Below, piece after piece: positions 18,891 to 30,484 of a stretch of DNA of 64,000 bases; position 1 is the stretch's first letter; each line of letters begins with the position of its first letter. The notes beneath the pieces are model-generated. The model was not told the origin of the DNA. It made no database searches and was given only the letters and a program-made list of their open reading frames with translations. The DNA is taken from the NCBI RefSeq assembly GCF_033807575.1, contig NC_084730.1:8725986-8789985 (forward strand), read 5' to 3'. This DNA comes from Cydia pomonella (taxonomy: Eukaryota > Arthropoda > Insecta > Lepidoptera > Tortricidae). Position numbers and translations under genes: made by a program.

Positions 18891-21722
18891 ATGTACATCC
18901 ACCTGGTGCATCAAAACATTCAATGTATTAGAGGAAAAGATTTACAGATTGAACTTTTTTTGAATGATTATAATATTGATATTTTATGTATTACTGAACA
19001 TTGGTTGAATAATAATGAATTAATGCCTCAATTTAATAATCACCAGGTGGGCAGTTCGTTCACCAGACTTAGTTCCATACATGGTGGGTCATTAATTATA
19101 TTAAATAGTCAGTTAAAATTTAAGGAACGTAAGGACATTGTATCCATGTCTGTTGAGCGGACTATAGAACTAAGTGCAGTAGAATTGGAGCAATTTATTG
19201 TTGTCTGTGCGTATAGGCCGCCTTTAAGTAATTTTGAAATATTTGAAAGCATAATGGAATCCGTCCTACTTAAAATATCACCTTCTATTAAGAAATTACT
19301 TATATGCGGCGACTATAATGTAAATATTTTGGAAAATTCAACAGTAAGTTGTAGATTGTTGAATCTTTTCAAATCATGTAATCTCAACCACATGTTTATG
19401 GAGCCTACTAGAGTGACTGCCACTAGTGCCACCTGTATAGATAATATTTTCACTGATATTTTTCCTACCGCTAAAAATGTAATCAGCAAGTTAGAATCAG
19501 ACCACTTAGGCCAATTAATGGTGTTTGAGGCTGTAAGGAAAAATACCTTGCGAAAACAAATAACTTTTGTACCAGTAACCTCTGACCGCGTGGAACGAAT
19601 GAAACAAAGTTTAATTCAGGCGCTACCCTTTCTGTCTTCCAACATGAGTCCTAATGATATGTATAATTCATTCTTTCACACTTTTATGGAAAATTATAAT
19701 GCGATATTTACTACAAAATCGGTCATGGTTAGTGATGCATCAGTTTTTAGTGAGTGGGCTACTGCAGAGTTACATCAACGAAGACGTGCATTGTATGCCT
19801 TGTATGAGGAACGGCGGTTCAATACGAGTGATGAATTTAAGGAATATGTTAAACAATATTCGAAGAAGTTTAAAATAGATTGCCATATCGCTAAGCGTAA
19901 TTATATAAGTCAAACAATAAAAACTAGCTCTGATATAATTAAAACAACGTGGAAAGTAATTAATGTGGAGACTGGTAGATCAAAGCAAAGGATGAAAGAT
20001 CTTAAACTAAAAATTGATGACAAAATCGTAGATTCCAGTTTAGATGTAGCAACAGAATTTGAAAAATTCTTCACCGAGGTACCAGCTTCCACAACTAAGA
20101 ACTTAAATTCATCACCCTCGTCTGCCGTTACACTGTTAGAAGAGAATGTCCCAGAATGTACTAGAAACCTTAATTTTGAACATGTGAGTGCCTCAGATAT
20201 ATTAAAGGCGTTTAAATCAATTAATGTAAAAAAAACTAGTGACCTTTGGGGAGTCTCCGTTCATACTGTCAAATCCTTAATAGAAGTTGTAGCGCCTGAC
20301 CTGGTAGTTATATTTAATAACAGTGTTGACTGCGGTGAGTTTCCTGATCTAATGAAACATAGTAAAGTCACTCCTTTATTTAAATCAGGTAGCACATCCG
20401 ACCCCACTAACTTTAGACCGATATCAGTGTTACCAACATTCAGCAAAATTTTTGAAAAAATAGTTTTGAGTCAGTTATTGAAACATTTTAACATTAATAA
20501 TCTAATGCACAACAAACAATTTGGTTTTACACGGGGTCGCTCAACAACCGACGCTGGTGTTGAGCTAATTAAACAGATCTTCGATGCCTGGGAGGAGTCA
20601 CAGGATGCTTTAGGTATCTTCTGTGACTTATCTAAGGCCTTCGATTGCGTCTGTCATGAAACATTGATCAGGAAACTGCACTATTATGGAGTAAAAGGCT
20701 CGGCACTGAATTTAATAAAGTCTTACTTACACGGTAGAATACAAAGGGTTGATGTGAGTGGACAGCGATCACCGGGGTCATTGGTCTCTATGGGTGTACC
20801 GCAGGGATCAATATTGGGGCCGTTCCTGTTCCTTATCTACATTAATGACCTGCCTTACCTAGTAAAGACCCACCATGACATAGTATTGTTTGCAGACGAT
20901 ACTTCACTTATTTTCAAAGTCAAACGACAGCAACAAGCTTGCAGTGATGTAAACAATGCTATTTCTAAAGTAGTAAATTGGTTTAATGTTAATAATTTAT
21001 TGTTAAATGAGAAAAAGACTAAGTGCATTAAGTTTGTTACAAGTCACATAAGGAATGAGCAAACAGGTGTCATTGTCAAGGATGAGGAATTGGAACTAGT
21101 AGATAGCACAGTTTTTCTTGGTATAACTTTAGATTCTAAACTACAATGGGGTCCCCATATTGCTAATCTCTCGAATAGACTGAGTTCTGCAGCTTTTGCA
21201 GTGAGCAAGATCCGTCAGTTAACAGACGTGAAAACAGCTCGATTAGTTTACTTTAGTTACTTTCATAGCATTATGTCATATGGTATTTTACTATGGGGTA
21301 GTGCTTCAGAGATAAATACCATTTTTGTTCTGCAGAAGAGGGCTATTCGTGCAATATATAAAATGTACCATAGAGACACACTTAGAGATAAGTTTAAGGA
21401 CATTAACATAATGACAGTACACTGTCAATATATTTATGAGAATATTCTGTATGTACATAAAAACATTGCCAGTTTTAAGAAAAACTGTGAAATACATAAT
21501 ATTAATACTAGAAATAAGCATAAGCTCGCAGTGCCCTTCACTAGGCTCCATAAAATTAAGAAATCATTCATGGGTAATTGTGTAAGATTTTACAATAAAC
21601 TTCCTAATATTATAACTGAATTGTCTGTTAGTAAATTTAAAAATTATGTAAAACGTAAGCTTATCTCTAAAGCCTATTATAGCACACAAGACTACATGAA
21701 TGATGAAACACCGTGGGATTAA
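18891..21722 (+). CDS. CR1-like LINE ORF2: endonuclease and reverse transcriptase
   Basis: 943 codons. An N-terminal APE-type endonuclease shows HQNIQ (about residue 7), ITEHW (about 34), GDYN (about 140) and SDH (about 202). The reverse transcriptase shows FRPISVLPTFSKIFEK, FCDLSKAFDCV (motif A, about 578), GVPQGSILGP (motif B, about 634) and FADDTS (motif C, about 666), then LGITLDSKLQW and a C-terminal thumb/connection. All catalytic residues I can place are present and the frame is open throughout, so the protein could be functional. No C-terminal zinc finger or RNase H is seen. Confidence 0.92.
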   Translation: MYIHLVHQNIQCIRGKDLQIELFLNDYNIDILCITEHWLNNNELMPQFNNHQVGSSFTRLSSIHGGSLIILNSQLKFKERKDIVSMSVERTIELSAVELEQFIVVCAYRPPLSNFEIFESIMESVLLKISPSIKKLLICGDYNVNILENSTVSCRLLNLFKSCNLNHMFMEPTRVTATSATCIDNIFTDIFPTAKNVISKLESDHLGQLMVFEAVRKNTLRKQITFVPVTSDRVERMKQSLIQALPFLSSNMSPNDMYNSFFHTFMENYNAIFTTKSVMVSDASVFSEWATAELHQRRRALYALYEERRFNTSDEFKEYVKQYSKKFKIDCHIAKRNYISQTIKTSSDIIKTTWKVINVETGRSKQRMKDLKLKIDDKIVDSSLDVATEFEKFFTEVPASTTKNLNSSPSSAVTLLEENVPECTRNLNFEHVSASDILKAFKSINVKKTSDLWGVSVHTVKSLIEVVAPDLVVIFNNSVDCGEFPDLMKHSKVTPLFKSGSTSDPTNFRPISVLPTFSKIFEKIVLSQLLKHFNINNLMHNKQFGFTRGRSTTDAGVELIKQIFDAWEESQDALGIFCDLSKAFDCVCHETLIRKLHYYGVKGSALNLIKSYLHGRIQRVDVSGQRSPGSLVSMGVPQGSILGPFLFLIYINDLPYLVKTHHDIVLFADDTSLIFKVKRQQQACSDVNNAISKVVNWFNVNNLLLNEKKTKCIKFVTSHIRNEQTGVIVKDEELELVDSTVFLGITLDSKLQWGPHIANLSNRLSSAAFAVSKIRQLTDVKTARLVYFSYFHSIMSYGILLWGSASEINTIFVLQKRAIRAIYKMYHRDTLRDKFKDINIMTVHCQYIYENILYVHKNIASFKKNCEIHNINTRNKHKLAVPFTRLHKIKKSFMGNCVRFYNKLPNIITELSVSKFKNYVKRKLISKAYYSTQDYMNDETPWD

Positions 21723-22062
21723 GTGTGATTGTAAAGAATGAATTATTTATTGTTATGTTATTAATGATGAAATTGATAATTCAATGTATATATATATACC
21801 GTATTTTTTGACATTTAGATTTTATTCTAGAAAGGTTCTAGACTAGTATTTTTATACAATTTTGATGTATGACGATCTTTTTATGAAATTCTTATTATTA
21901 AGTTTACCATATCTATAATAGTTCAATGTTTTTTTAGAACAATAATAACTGCATCAATAAATTGCTCTGATATTTAGATTAAGATGATATTTGTAAAATT
22001 TGACGATTTAAAAGTGCTTGTTGCTAGGCCTATTTGAATAAAGAATATTTTGATTTGATTTC

Positions 22063-24168
22063 AAACAATAAGGTAGGTAATCATTAGTACCTACGTATTA
22101 CATCTGCGAAATGTAATTTATGCTCCAAAGAAAATGGTCCAATGGTTTCAAAATAATCTAAATGAGCTTAAAACATATTGCTTTTATTATTTATTTCTTG
22201 ATATTATTAGAATACATTTTCATAACGCACAAAGGCATTCATATTTTTTTTTTTTATTTTGTTACATGTGTGGCATCTCGCCAGAAGTCGGAGACGTACT
22301 AAACGCAATGAAGTGCCGGCACTTTATTGAGGTGCGGAAACATTTTGTTAGAGATGCCGACTCTAGTACTATACCTCAATGAACTCCTTACCAAATTTTA
22401 TCTTAACCAGTTCAGCGTTTTATGCGTGAAAAGATAACAGACAGACGTTCTTTCGCATTTATAATATTGGCAGAGATTGGGTCATTAAATTAGGGATTTA
22501 AAACACATTTTCATTTATAATTATATTTCCAATATTATTCACAATTTATTATTCCCAATAATATATCTTAAACGGCACTAAGAATAACGATTCCCAGTCG
22601 AATGCTATAAATTATGTCATATGTATTTTTTATTAATTCATCATGATTAGACTAAGCAATTTAATATTATTATTAATTCTTTAATTCAGATAAATTTTTA
22701 TCCATATAATTGTTAATAATCAATGTGAAAATCTTAATAATTATCTTATTCGCATATTAAATATATAATTAGATTATCTATTAATTATGGAAATAAAAAG
22801 GCAGGCATATATTATTATATGTATGTACTCGTATCTGTCTGTTTCCTTTGCAATTACGAGTATTATAGGCTAATAGTAGGGTCTACTGTAAAAAAAAGTA
22901 CACCTCTTCGGACAAAATTCGAACTTGTCCCTTTTAGAACACTGGTTCAATCGCTCTTAACCCACCAAGCTTCCGAAGCTCAGATGCGTGCAAATTTCTC
23001 AATTCCTTCCTTGTTTTCACGCCTTAGGGTACTTAGTAAAAATACAAATATTATATTCGATCAGGAATCGTTATTTGAATGCTTGTTCTAGGTAAAGGCC
23101 TAACCCTTAATCGGTCCTAATCACGTGACTTAAAGTAAAGATTATGCTTATATATAATACCCTTGTTTTTTTTTTGTTTTTTTTTTTCTAATGTGCTGAT
23201 TATTTTATGTGCGAAATAAGACTTTGCTAACGGATTATATTGCATATAATGAATTTTATTGTTTGTATATTGTTTTTGTGTTAATTTTGACAGAGGTGAA
23301 TACATATATTTTATTTTTTGTCTCAGTCCCCCGTTGCCCACGAAAGCTTTGATAAAGAGTTTGAAATGTCGGAGATTTTTTAATTCATTATAAGCTATAT
23401 AATCCGTTTACATAGTTTTTTTTCATGAGTTATAATACCGGTAATCGAAGACAATATTATATTTTATGTGTAATCATTATACCGTTTCAAATATTATCGA
23501 GTGCAGTGTCGAACAGTTAAAATCGTTTATTATAGAAGTACCTGAAACCAGAAAATGCAATAAGTAAAATCCCGAATTCCCAACTCTTCTTTCTTCTTCT
23601 CTTCTTTCTCGGAAGAAATGCTATCAAAAAGACCAGGTATTTAATGTACTTCAAAAATGTATTGATGTAGTGGAATTGAGAACTAAAGTAATTTATTTTG
23701 TACTGCCTTTAAGAGAGTGTAGTGAGGGTTGCAATTTAGAGTATAATCGTATATTACTGGTCACCTTCTAATAACTAGACACCTTATACCCTCTACCAAC
23801 AAACTGTCTTACAGTTTGGCAGAAGAAAACAAAATTGTAAAATCAGGGTTTTTTTACCAGAATAAATGTTTTTTATTTTATTTTTTTTATACAAAAAAAT
23901 ATTCAATCCAAGACTTTTTTTTAGAATTAGGTACGCAGGTAAAAATTTATTTTACAAATGCAAAATTGAAGAAATAAAAAAGTCTTGAAAAATTATGTCA
24001 GTTAAAATTAAAATTAACTTAAAACATTATTTGATTCAGGCATAATCCATACAAGTGTTAGTAACAAAACGTAAATACTAATGTTACAGAAATCATTTTC
24101 ATAAAACTTGCCATGCAAATCAGTATACTGATAGACCGCGGGCCAGGAGCATATTTCGTCAGTCATCG
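22063..24168. other. AT-rich intergenic region
   Basis: Long AT-rich stretch with poly(T) runs (22240-22260, 23165-23190). No coherent gene, SINE or MITE recognised. Confidence 0.45.
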
Positions 24169-24543
24169 CCTCCCGGCGATACCTTGTCAGATGATAGTTT
24201 AAATGCTGTTTTAAATTTTAAAAAACCGTCAGCCGTTTGTATCGCGGTGGAATGACCGTCAGCTGTAAAATGAACATGTAAAAAATACGCGCCTTACCAA
24301 TGTATTTCGGCAAAGTATGCGTAATGTGTAAATTGCGTAATCCATTTATGGCGTTTCTCCTGATGAAATGCTACAAGCAAAGTGTCATGATTTGCTATTA
24401 CTATCATAAAAAGGTAAAGCGCTTATTTTTTACATGTTCATGCGACCAGCTGACGTTCTTACCAGCGCGATATAACCAGCTGACGATTTTTTACCTAACA
24501 ATAGCATCTAAACTATGATCTGGCAAAGTATCAAACGGGAGGC
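24169..24543. mobile_element. Foldback MITE
   Basis: Inverted arms: left gcctcccggcgataccttgt...gtcagatgatagttta, right taaactatgatctggcaaag...cgggaggc, with further internal pairs (gaacatgtaaaaaata against tattttttacatgttc). Arms are diverged, so the copy is old. Confidence 0.75.
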
Positions 24544-24555
24544 GGCTTTTTTTTA

Positions 24556-24815
24556 CGTGTACCGGTGGCTGCCGTTCCTCAACCCACCAACGGAGCGGTA
24601 GCTCTGACATCATCCTAAGTATGATTGCGGACAGGATTTACTGTCCATACATTGTGCACTGTTGCGGACTTCACAAGCCCAGTTACAGTAAACCGCTGCA
24701 ACTGTCAAGCTTTATTGTTACCTATTAACATAGCTTTAAGTTTTTTTTTGTTTTTGTAACATTTGTAACTAACATTATATGAGCCTGAGCTTGAAATAAA
24801 GATTAATTTAATTTA
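24556..24815 (+). repeat. LINE 3' UTR fragment
   Basis: Ends in gagcctgagcttgaaataaa and an A/T tail, resembling 14030-14098. Non-coding; lies just downstream of the gene B stop codon on the other strand. Confidence 0.5.
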
Positions 24816-24855
24816 AAAACCTAATGTTTAAAAATAGGTACATACCATGTATCCA

Positions 24856-24971
24856 TTAGTTATTGAAGAAACCAAATACTGCTGCAATTACGACTGCAGT
24901 GACCCCTGTGACGAACGCAATCACCATCATCATCGCCGCCCACGCCCAGCCTTCCCACGCCCAACAATTTT
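24856..24971 (-). CDS. Gene B, last exon: membrane helix
   Basis: Acceptor cgaataacag, phase-1 entry, stop TAA at 24858-24856. It encodes NCWAWEGWAWAA, a hydrophobic helix (MMMVIAFVTGVTAVVIAAVF) and only GFFNN after it, so essentially no cytoplasmic tail. Its plan copies the gene A exon at 13408-13559 (same acceptor sequence, phase, Cys before Trp, single helix, stop). It closes the gene B open frame and defines a type I single-pass membrane protein. Confidence 0.8.
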
Positions 24972-25145
24972 CTGTTATTCGAATTAAAATGTTACACGTT
25001 AGTTAATAAATAAGTATCAACTATCAAATCATTTATTTGCTAGAATACAGTCAAGTGGATGTTGCCAAATACATTTCAAAGAACAGTGTATTCAGCCTGA
25101 TATGAGATTTTATGTCGCTACCTATTATAAACAGGAAATTGATTA

Positions 25146-25495
25146 ATATTTAATTAAACATACATAGCAATTCCAAAAATAAATAAACATTTTACAGTTA
25201 ATATCTTCAAATTAATAAAATATGTCTTGCATGATTCAGGTATCTTTAGTCCATAAGCAGAACACAAACACTTCTTTTGAGCCTTAAAAACCGATTCCCG
25301 GTCGGTTGAGCTACCCCAGAACATGATACCATAATGCAATGTAGCTGTTACATATGCAGTAAGGACCTCAGTCCGTCTTACGATTTTATTTAAATTATAC
25401 AATGCATATGAAAAGCTATTTAATTTCTTACATATAGTATCAATCTGGGTTTTCCATGACAATTTATTATCTAAATTTAATCCTAAAAACGTAAT
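25146..25495 (-). pseudogene. LINE reverse-transcriptase C-terminal fragment
   Basis: - strand frame FLGLNLDNKLSWKTQID, then TATLHYGIMFWGSSTD and VFKAQKKCLCSAYG: thumb and C-terminal motifs of a CR1/Jockey-type reverse transcriptase. Truncated at both ends, in the last gene B intron and in sense with the gene. Confidence 0.8.
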
Positions 25496-25884
25496 TCACT
25501 AAAGCCTGCGGCTGCCGTGAATTATCACTCTCGTTTGCAAGATATCATTTGCCCCCCCTCGTTGCACGATGTACTATTAACTATTTTTGCACAAAAGCTG
25601 ACTTTTGACTTCATCAACTAAACGAAAAAATCTGGCCACCATTTGCCGTTTAGATGATGAAGCAAAAAGTAATCAAAATAAAACTATCTATATAATTCTG
25701 TTCTAGGCCAAATACTTTTCGCCAAATTTCACTTCCCAACAAACTTATCGCAGTAGTTTCATTTGAATTTCCAAATGAATTTTAGCAAATTTACACTTCG
25801 CATTTATTTATTTATTTATTTTTTATTTTTATTTAGTCAAATTATCATTTGGCATCATTTTAATTTATCAAATTTTATTAATAT

Positions 25885-26430
25885 AAAAACTTATTTAGCA
25901 ATATCCGTTAACGGGAACTGTTACAAGCGCATATCAATATTCAAGTATCTCGTTTGCACATTAACGGACACCAAACAGAGAGAAGAAGAAATCGACATCC
26001 GTATCCAGAATGCCCTAAGACGCTTAGCAGCCCTTCACAAAATATTAACATCCAAGCTCATCAGCAGAAGAACCAAGACTAGGGCTTACGAGACCGTGAT
26101 ATGACCAATCTTAGTATATGGATGTGAAGCTTGGACGTTGATCTTAAAGGAGGAAAACAAGTGGAAGATCTTTAGAAAGATTTTAGGTACTACAAGACGA
26201 GAAGATGGCTCTTAGAGAGTAAGAAAGAACTTGGAAGTGGAAGAACTGGTTGGCTAGTCCAACATCATCGCAGAGAGCAAGGCTGCTCGACTTCGCTGCT
26301 GGCTCGGCCATGTGTAGAAGATGGGAGAGGATCGTGAGGCCAATAGAGATTATCTGGGGCGACCAATTGGGAAACGTTCGGTCGGACGGCCTAGGTACCG
26401 AGGTGTTTGGCAAATAAGCAGCTCTATTTT
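25885..26430 (+). pseudogene. Decayed RTE-like LINE ORF2 C-terminus
   Basis: FKYLVCTLTDTKQREEEIDI, then across stops YGCEAWT, a degraded RLRWLGH equivalent (LRCWLGHV) and GRPRYRG, the conserved end of RTE-type ORF2. Several in-frame stops. A SINE is inserted or abuts at 26431. Confidence 0.75.
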
Positions 26431-26592
26431 GACGACTGGTCTGGCCTAGTGACACTGCCTATGAAGCCGATGGTCCCGGGTTCAAATTCTGGTAAGGGCA
26501 TTTATTCGTGTGATGAGCATGGATATTTGTTCCTGAGTCATGGGTACTTTCTATGTATTTAAGTATTTATAAATATTTATATACTCGTATTA
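26431..26592 (+). mobile_element. tRNA-derived SINE, 3'-truncated
   Basis: gacgactggtctggcctagt head, B box ggttcaaattc, body to tatttaagtatttataaat; lacks the half from 'gtaccctc' to the tail. Ten bases are missing in the head (gggtagt region). Confidence 0.9.
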
Positions 26593-26604
26593 TGTTCACG
26601 GAAC

Positions 26605-26790
26605 CAATCATGGGACATTTAATAGAAAATTTGGAGTATTGTAGATATTTCACCGACACCTGTAGAATTTCTACAGCTTTACGCTTTAAAAGTTGAATGT
26701 CCAATTCATCCTTTATGTTTTCTATGTATTTAATGAAAGCTACTGCAATTGGTTTCAATATTATTAACCAGTTAAAAATGTGGTTATTTG
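26605..26790 (-). CDS. Gene B, candidate exon for second half of Ig-like domain 2
   Basis: A stop-free phase-1/phase-1 segment of 62 codons located where the gene A plan predicts an exon. The product NNHIFNWLIILKPI ... VEILQVSVKY ... FSIKCPMI parallels gene A 6937-7158 (NN, W-x-I-x-x-R/K-P-M/I, and C-x-x-x-G just before the splice site). Weak points: the donor is GTTCCG, the acceptor lacks a pyrimidine tract, and the F-strand Cys of the other exons (EIFC) is replaced (FIKY). It may be the real exon, a decayed one, or a coincidence; the true exon could lie elsewhere in 25-34.8 kb. Confidence 0.35.
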
Positions 26791-26829
26791 CTCCAGTCAT
26801 GCATTTTCAAACTATTATGCTTTATATAG

Positions 26830-28517
26830 AAATACCCATATGATAATTTATTTTAACGGATATGAAACTATGTATACAGGTATTCCAAGTATAGAACGAA
26901 TAAATTAAATTGCAGTCGACGCAGTCCGTTTGTATTAGCCCAAAGGCTAGGCTAGCCACGGCTTCATTTTTTCCTGTATACCGACATACGGAATTTTATC
27001 GAATACCGTAGTGACTGCAAAACTTGTATGGCAATCAGCCGGGATGATCAAATCGACTGATTTGATCAGAAAAGAAATTGACGTCAATCTACAATTTAAT
27101 CACCAATTTTAGAATTATGGTGACATTTAAGCGCTCTTAATTAAATAAATGCCCCCATACGCGAATACTAGCGTCAGAAATTGGTATTCTTGCGTCCGCA
27201 CCTTTATTTGCATTTTATCGGTAATATTGGTCATAATCATAATCTTACAATAGAATAAAGCGAAATCGGTGAGCCTAATCGGCGTTTACGCGCACATGAC
27301 CTGATTTGATCAGACAATTTAAACAGATTGGCGAAAAATTGTTGCCGTCTGGACTGGCCTTTAGAGATACTATTTTAATGGTTATGGTTCACCAAATCAC
27401 ATCCGTTCGCGTAAAATTAACATTATGATATAAAGTGTTGGCTTTGTTTCACGGCACGAGCACACTTTGCTAATGAGTAAAACACAATGTTTTTGCCACA
27501 CCAACATTTACAAATCAAATTCAAATAAACTATATTAAAAATGTATCATTCATATCAAAATCATCTTTTAAAAATCAATCCTACCAACCAACACGAGGAA
27601 AGAAAAATTTGCGTCGACTTTGCAACCATTGTGGGTAAAATGCAACCTTTTCATTCGTTTTAAGGATAAAGAGAGGTTTTACGAGCTAGTGTGTTTAATA
27701 TATGTACTATGTTCGCTTACCCGAATGATGTATAAGTGTAAACCACCGACTTTCTCTCAGGATCGTGGTTTTTCCCAACTCCACGCTTTCTGTTACGCAG
27801 AAAAGGTGAGTACCATTATCAGATATGTTCCAACGTTTCGCCACCTGAAGCCTTGTATAGCCGGCTGCGTATTCTGACCTGATCGTCGCAAGTCGTTTTG
27901 TTTTATTACCTGAAAATTATATATTGAAAATATATGTTTGTTAATAGTAGGTAGCATTAGGTACAACTGGTACAAGATCATTGTGGTTACACTTAAGAGC
28001 CCGGTAACGATTTTAGAGCAACAATATGAAATTGATAGATTTAGTCGTTGAAATTGTATACCTTTTGTTAGGTCTAAATAACAAGTATTATCAGCACGAC
28101 TTCTCATCTTGCCTTTTAATAACGAAGTCGCAAGCGTGCGTCCCCGGTAATATGTGACGAGAAGGGACAGTTTTTAAAAATTCACCAAGAAATTATGGTG
28201 GTAAATCATAGAAAATGATGTATATGAACAGTTTCAGCAAATGTTGTAGATTGTTTAAGTATCAAAATTACATTGAAATGAAGTGGGTTTTCAGAGCAAT
28301 TCTCAGTTGTTTTAAAGTAATTTCTGGAGAAAATTGATTTCGTCTAAGTTTCATTTACACTACTTCAAATTAATAATAACAAAAATGTACTCGTAGTTTA
28401 TCAAAGTTGAAGTACAGGATATGTGTAATACAACATTTCAATTTTTACAAACTTTACGAAATTTACAAATAAGATCGACAAAATCGCTGCTTTACGCGCG
28501 TTTACCTAAACGTCCAT
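26830..28517. other. Gene B intron, no firm element
   Basis: Two related phrases at 27045-27070 and 27300-27320 (ctgatttgatcaga) hint at a degraded repeat. No gene seen on either strand. Confidence 0.4.
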
Positions 28518-28520
28518 CAG

Positions 28521-29063
28521 TACCCCTAGTGTAAATATTTTCGACAGCGAAACGTAACGTACGCGTTTGCGTTAAGTGTCATTTTGTATGAGATTTTTGA
28601 CTTTCCATAACGTCCCGCTTGGCGCGCTGTTCAAAAACCCATACAGGTTGTCGTTGAGATTCAAGATGGCGAAGACGTCTCGAGAATATTTTTTTGTGTT
28701 TTGCTCATTTATGTTGTTCAAAGTGTAGTATTGATAGCTTATTATGCAGTGAACTATCGTGGAAGTGTGCAGTTAATGAAAAACTAATCTTGAAACGCGT
28801 TTAACCATGTTTTAATCAACATCCGGCAATCCATCGTGGCTTTTAGTAAAGTCCAGCTATCTCTTTACTAAAAGCAACTACCGAACAACGTCATGCTCTA
28901 CGAGCACACTTAAAACTTACAACGAAACTTGACATTGGCAAAATCATCATAGATTTGATGGAAGCCATATTTTAAAAGAAGAAGAAGAAAACCCATACAA
29001 AATGAGACTTAACGCAAACGCGTACGTCACGTTTCGCTATCGACTAAATTTACACTAGGGGTA
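28521..29063. mobile_element. CAG-flanked MITE, interrupted copy
   Basis: Inverted ends tacccctagtgtaaata and atttacactaggggta; the trinucleotide cag lies on both sides (28518-28520, 29064-29066), as it does for the second copy at 30485-30667. Without its 342-bp insertion (28646-28987) and one duplicated site it would be about 190 bp. Confidence 0.85.
28646..28987 (+). mobile_element. 342-bp retroposon insertion with (GAA)n tail
   Basis: Inserted in the MITE with a 12-bp target duplication aaaacccataca (28634-28645 and 28988-28999), which occurs once in the uninterrupted copy at 30485-30667. The insert ends in agaagaagaagaa, a short tandem tail. It opens with ggttgtcgttgagattcaag followed by an ATG and a 19-codon frame, like a 5' end, yet it has no long frame. 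Confidence 0.85.
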
Positions 29064-29109
29064 CAGAAAAAAATCATTACTAATGAAGAGAGCCTGTTTT
29101 CAAAAAAAA

Positions 29110-30045
29110 TATTTACTACAATTTACAACTTTCTGAGACAATGTCTTTCAGATCTATTTCTGAATCAGAAACCTACAAATACCTTGGTATGTCACAGTCG
29201 TTTGGTATTGAGGACGAGGGTATTAGACGGTCGGTGAAGAAGCGGTTTTCAGTCGGCTCACAAAAGTCCTTAACAGTCTTTTGTCAGGAGGCAACAAAGT
29301 GCGCGCCTTCAACGCCTGGGTAAGGCCCCTACTCACATACTCCTTTGGCATACGAAGGTGGACACAGACCGAGCTGGACTCCCTGGATCGGACGGTCGGA
29401 CTACTGCTCACCACACACTGTATGCTACACCCACGCTCGTCAGTTATGAGATTGTACATCCCACGGAAGTGTGGATGTCGAGGCTTCCTACATGCCAAAG
29501 ATCTCCACAACCGCGAGGTGTGCAATCTCAGGGTTTTTTTTCCTTAACAACGAGTGTGGGATGCATCGTGATGTGGTGGCAGTAGACAGAAACCTTACGC
29601 CGCTCTCCTTGGCAAACAAGAACTGGCGTAAACCTGTGGTAGGGTCAGCATCAATAGTAGCGGATGAAACAACGCGCCAAAAGTATCTGATATTCCGGAT
29701 AACTTTTCCAAATATTGATAAATCTCTAAAATTTACGTTCTAAAGTATATCTTTTACCGTCTTAATTTTTCTACATATAGAACCACCACATTTTGTTAAG
29801 CTGTTACTTTTGATGCTAACTGTACTAAGTACTGCGGATCGCAAGGCGGCTTAGGAGAGTGAAGTGCTACACGGGCGGTTCTACTTGTACCAGGCCCTCA
29901 CGAGACCCGACGTGGACCTGCTCGCGTCGGTGCCAACACCTTGAGAGACTCTCGCTAGGTGGTTGGATCAAGTGTCAGATGCAGAAGGCGGTGATCTTGG
30001 ACACGGCGCGGATAGTCCGCCGGTTCCTCTCTCTGCGGCCATGAC
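29110..30045 (+). pseudogene. R4/Dong-like LINE ORF C-terminal half, decayed
   Basis: Pieces in three frames: YKYLGMSQSFGIEDEGIRR, then VRAFNAWVRPLLTYSFGIRR, LDRTVGLLLTTHCMLHPRSS and VMRLYIPRKCGCRGF, a PDVDLLASV stretch near 29905, and KAVILDTARIVRRFLSLRP with a stop at about 30042. The 'W..P.LTYSFG...W...L..LDR......H..HP.S...RLY.PR..GGRG' block is characteristic of R4/Dong-like LINEs that use a restriction-like endonuclease. Multiple frameshifts. Confidence 0.75.
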
Positions 30046-30204
30046 CACCGGCAGCTTGGGCCCTGCCCCGCTGCTGGCGGCACCCTAGGTTAGGTTTCTT
30101 ATAATGTGTTAATATTTATTTTGTCTTGTTTTGTGTTTTTATATTTTACTTTTATATTCATATTATAAATAGCCTAACCTAAGATTTTAAATGAATATAG
30201 AGAA

Positions 30205-30365
30205 ATAATAATAATATACTTTATTATGCACTACAAAGAATAAAATAATATTACAAACAAAGTCAGGACATAAGTGAGTAGGTAACAACAGGCGGAATTA
30301 TCGCTAAAAAGCTATCTCTTCCAGACAACCTTCAGATAGCGATTCAGTGGCTAGAAATAAAGTTA
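30205..30365 (-). repeat. LINE 3' UTR fragment
   Basis: Starts tactttattatgcactacaa and includes acaggcggaattatcgct and atctcttccagacaacctt, a LINE 3' UTR type common in Lepidoptera, read on the - strand. Confidence 0.55.
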
Positions 30366-30484
30366 TGGGGCACTGCAAAACCGGAAAAGTGTAAAGTTTA
30401 TAAAATAAGTAAATAGAAACTATAAACAATGAGAAATAAACTATATAAACTATTTAAGCAACAATATAGTATTTTATGCAACAG

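Larger units (their letters stand above)
16431..22062 (+). mobile_element. Two-ORF CR1-like LINE, apparently complete
   Basis: 5' UTR, ORF1, 74-base gap, ORF2, short 3' UTR and a TTTGAT-type tail (ending about 22062). The left end is set where similarity to 42128-42480 begins; the true end may lie further left. No target duplication is recognised. It lies between convergent genes A and B. Both ORFs are free of stops and frameshifts, suggesting recent insertion. Confidence 0.8.

Noticed and set aside
27793..28107. - strand 104-codon frame as a gene B exon
   Set aside because: No phase-1 splice pair and no Ig Cys/Trp pattern in register with the paralogue.
29223..29525. - strand 100-codon frame
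   Set aside because: Antisense of the R4-like remnant.
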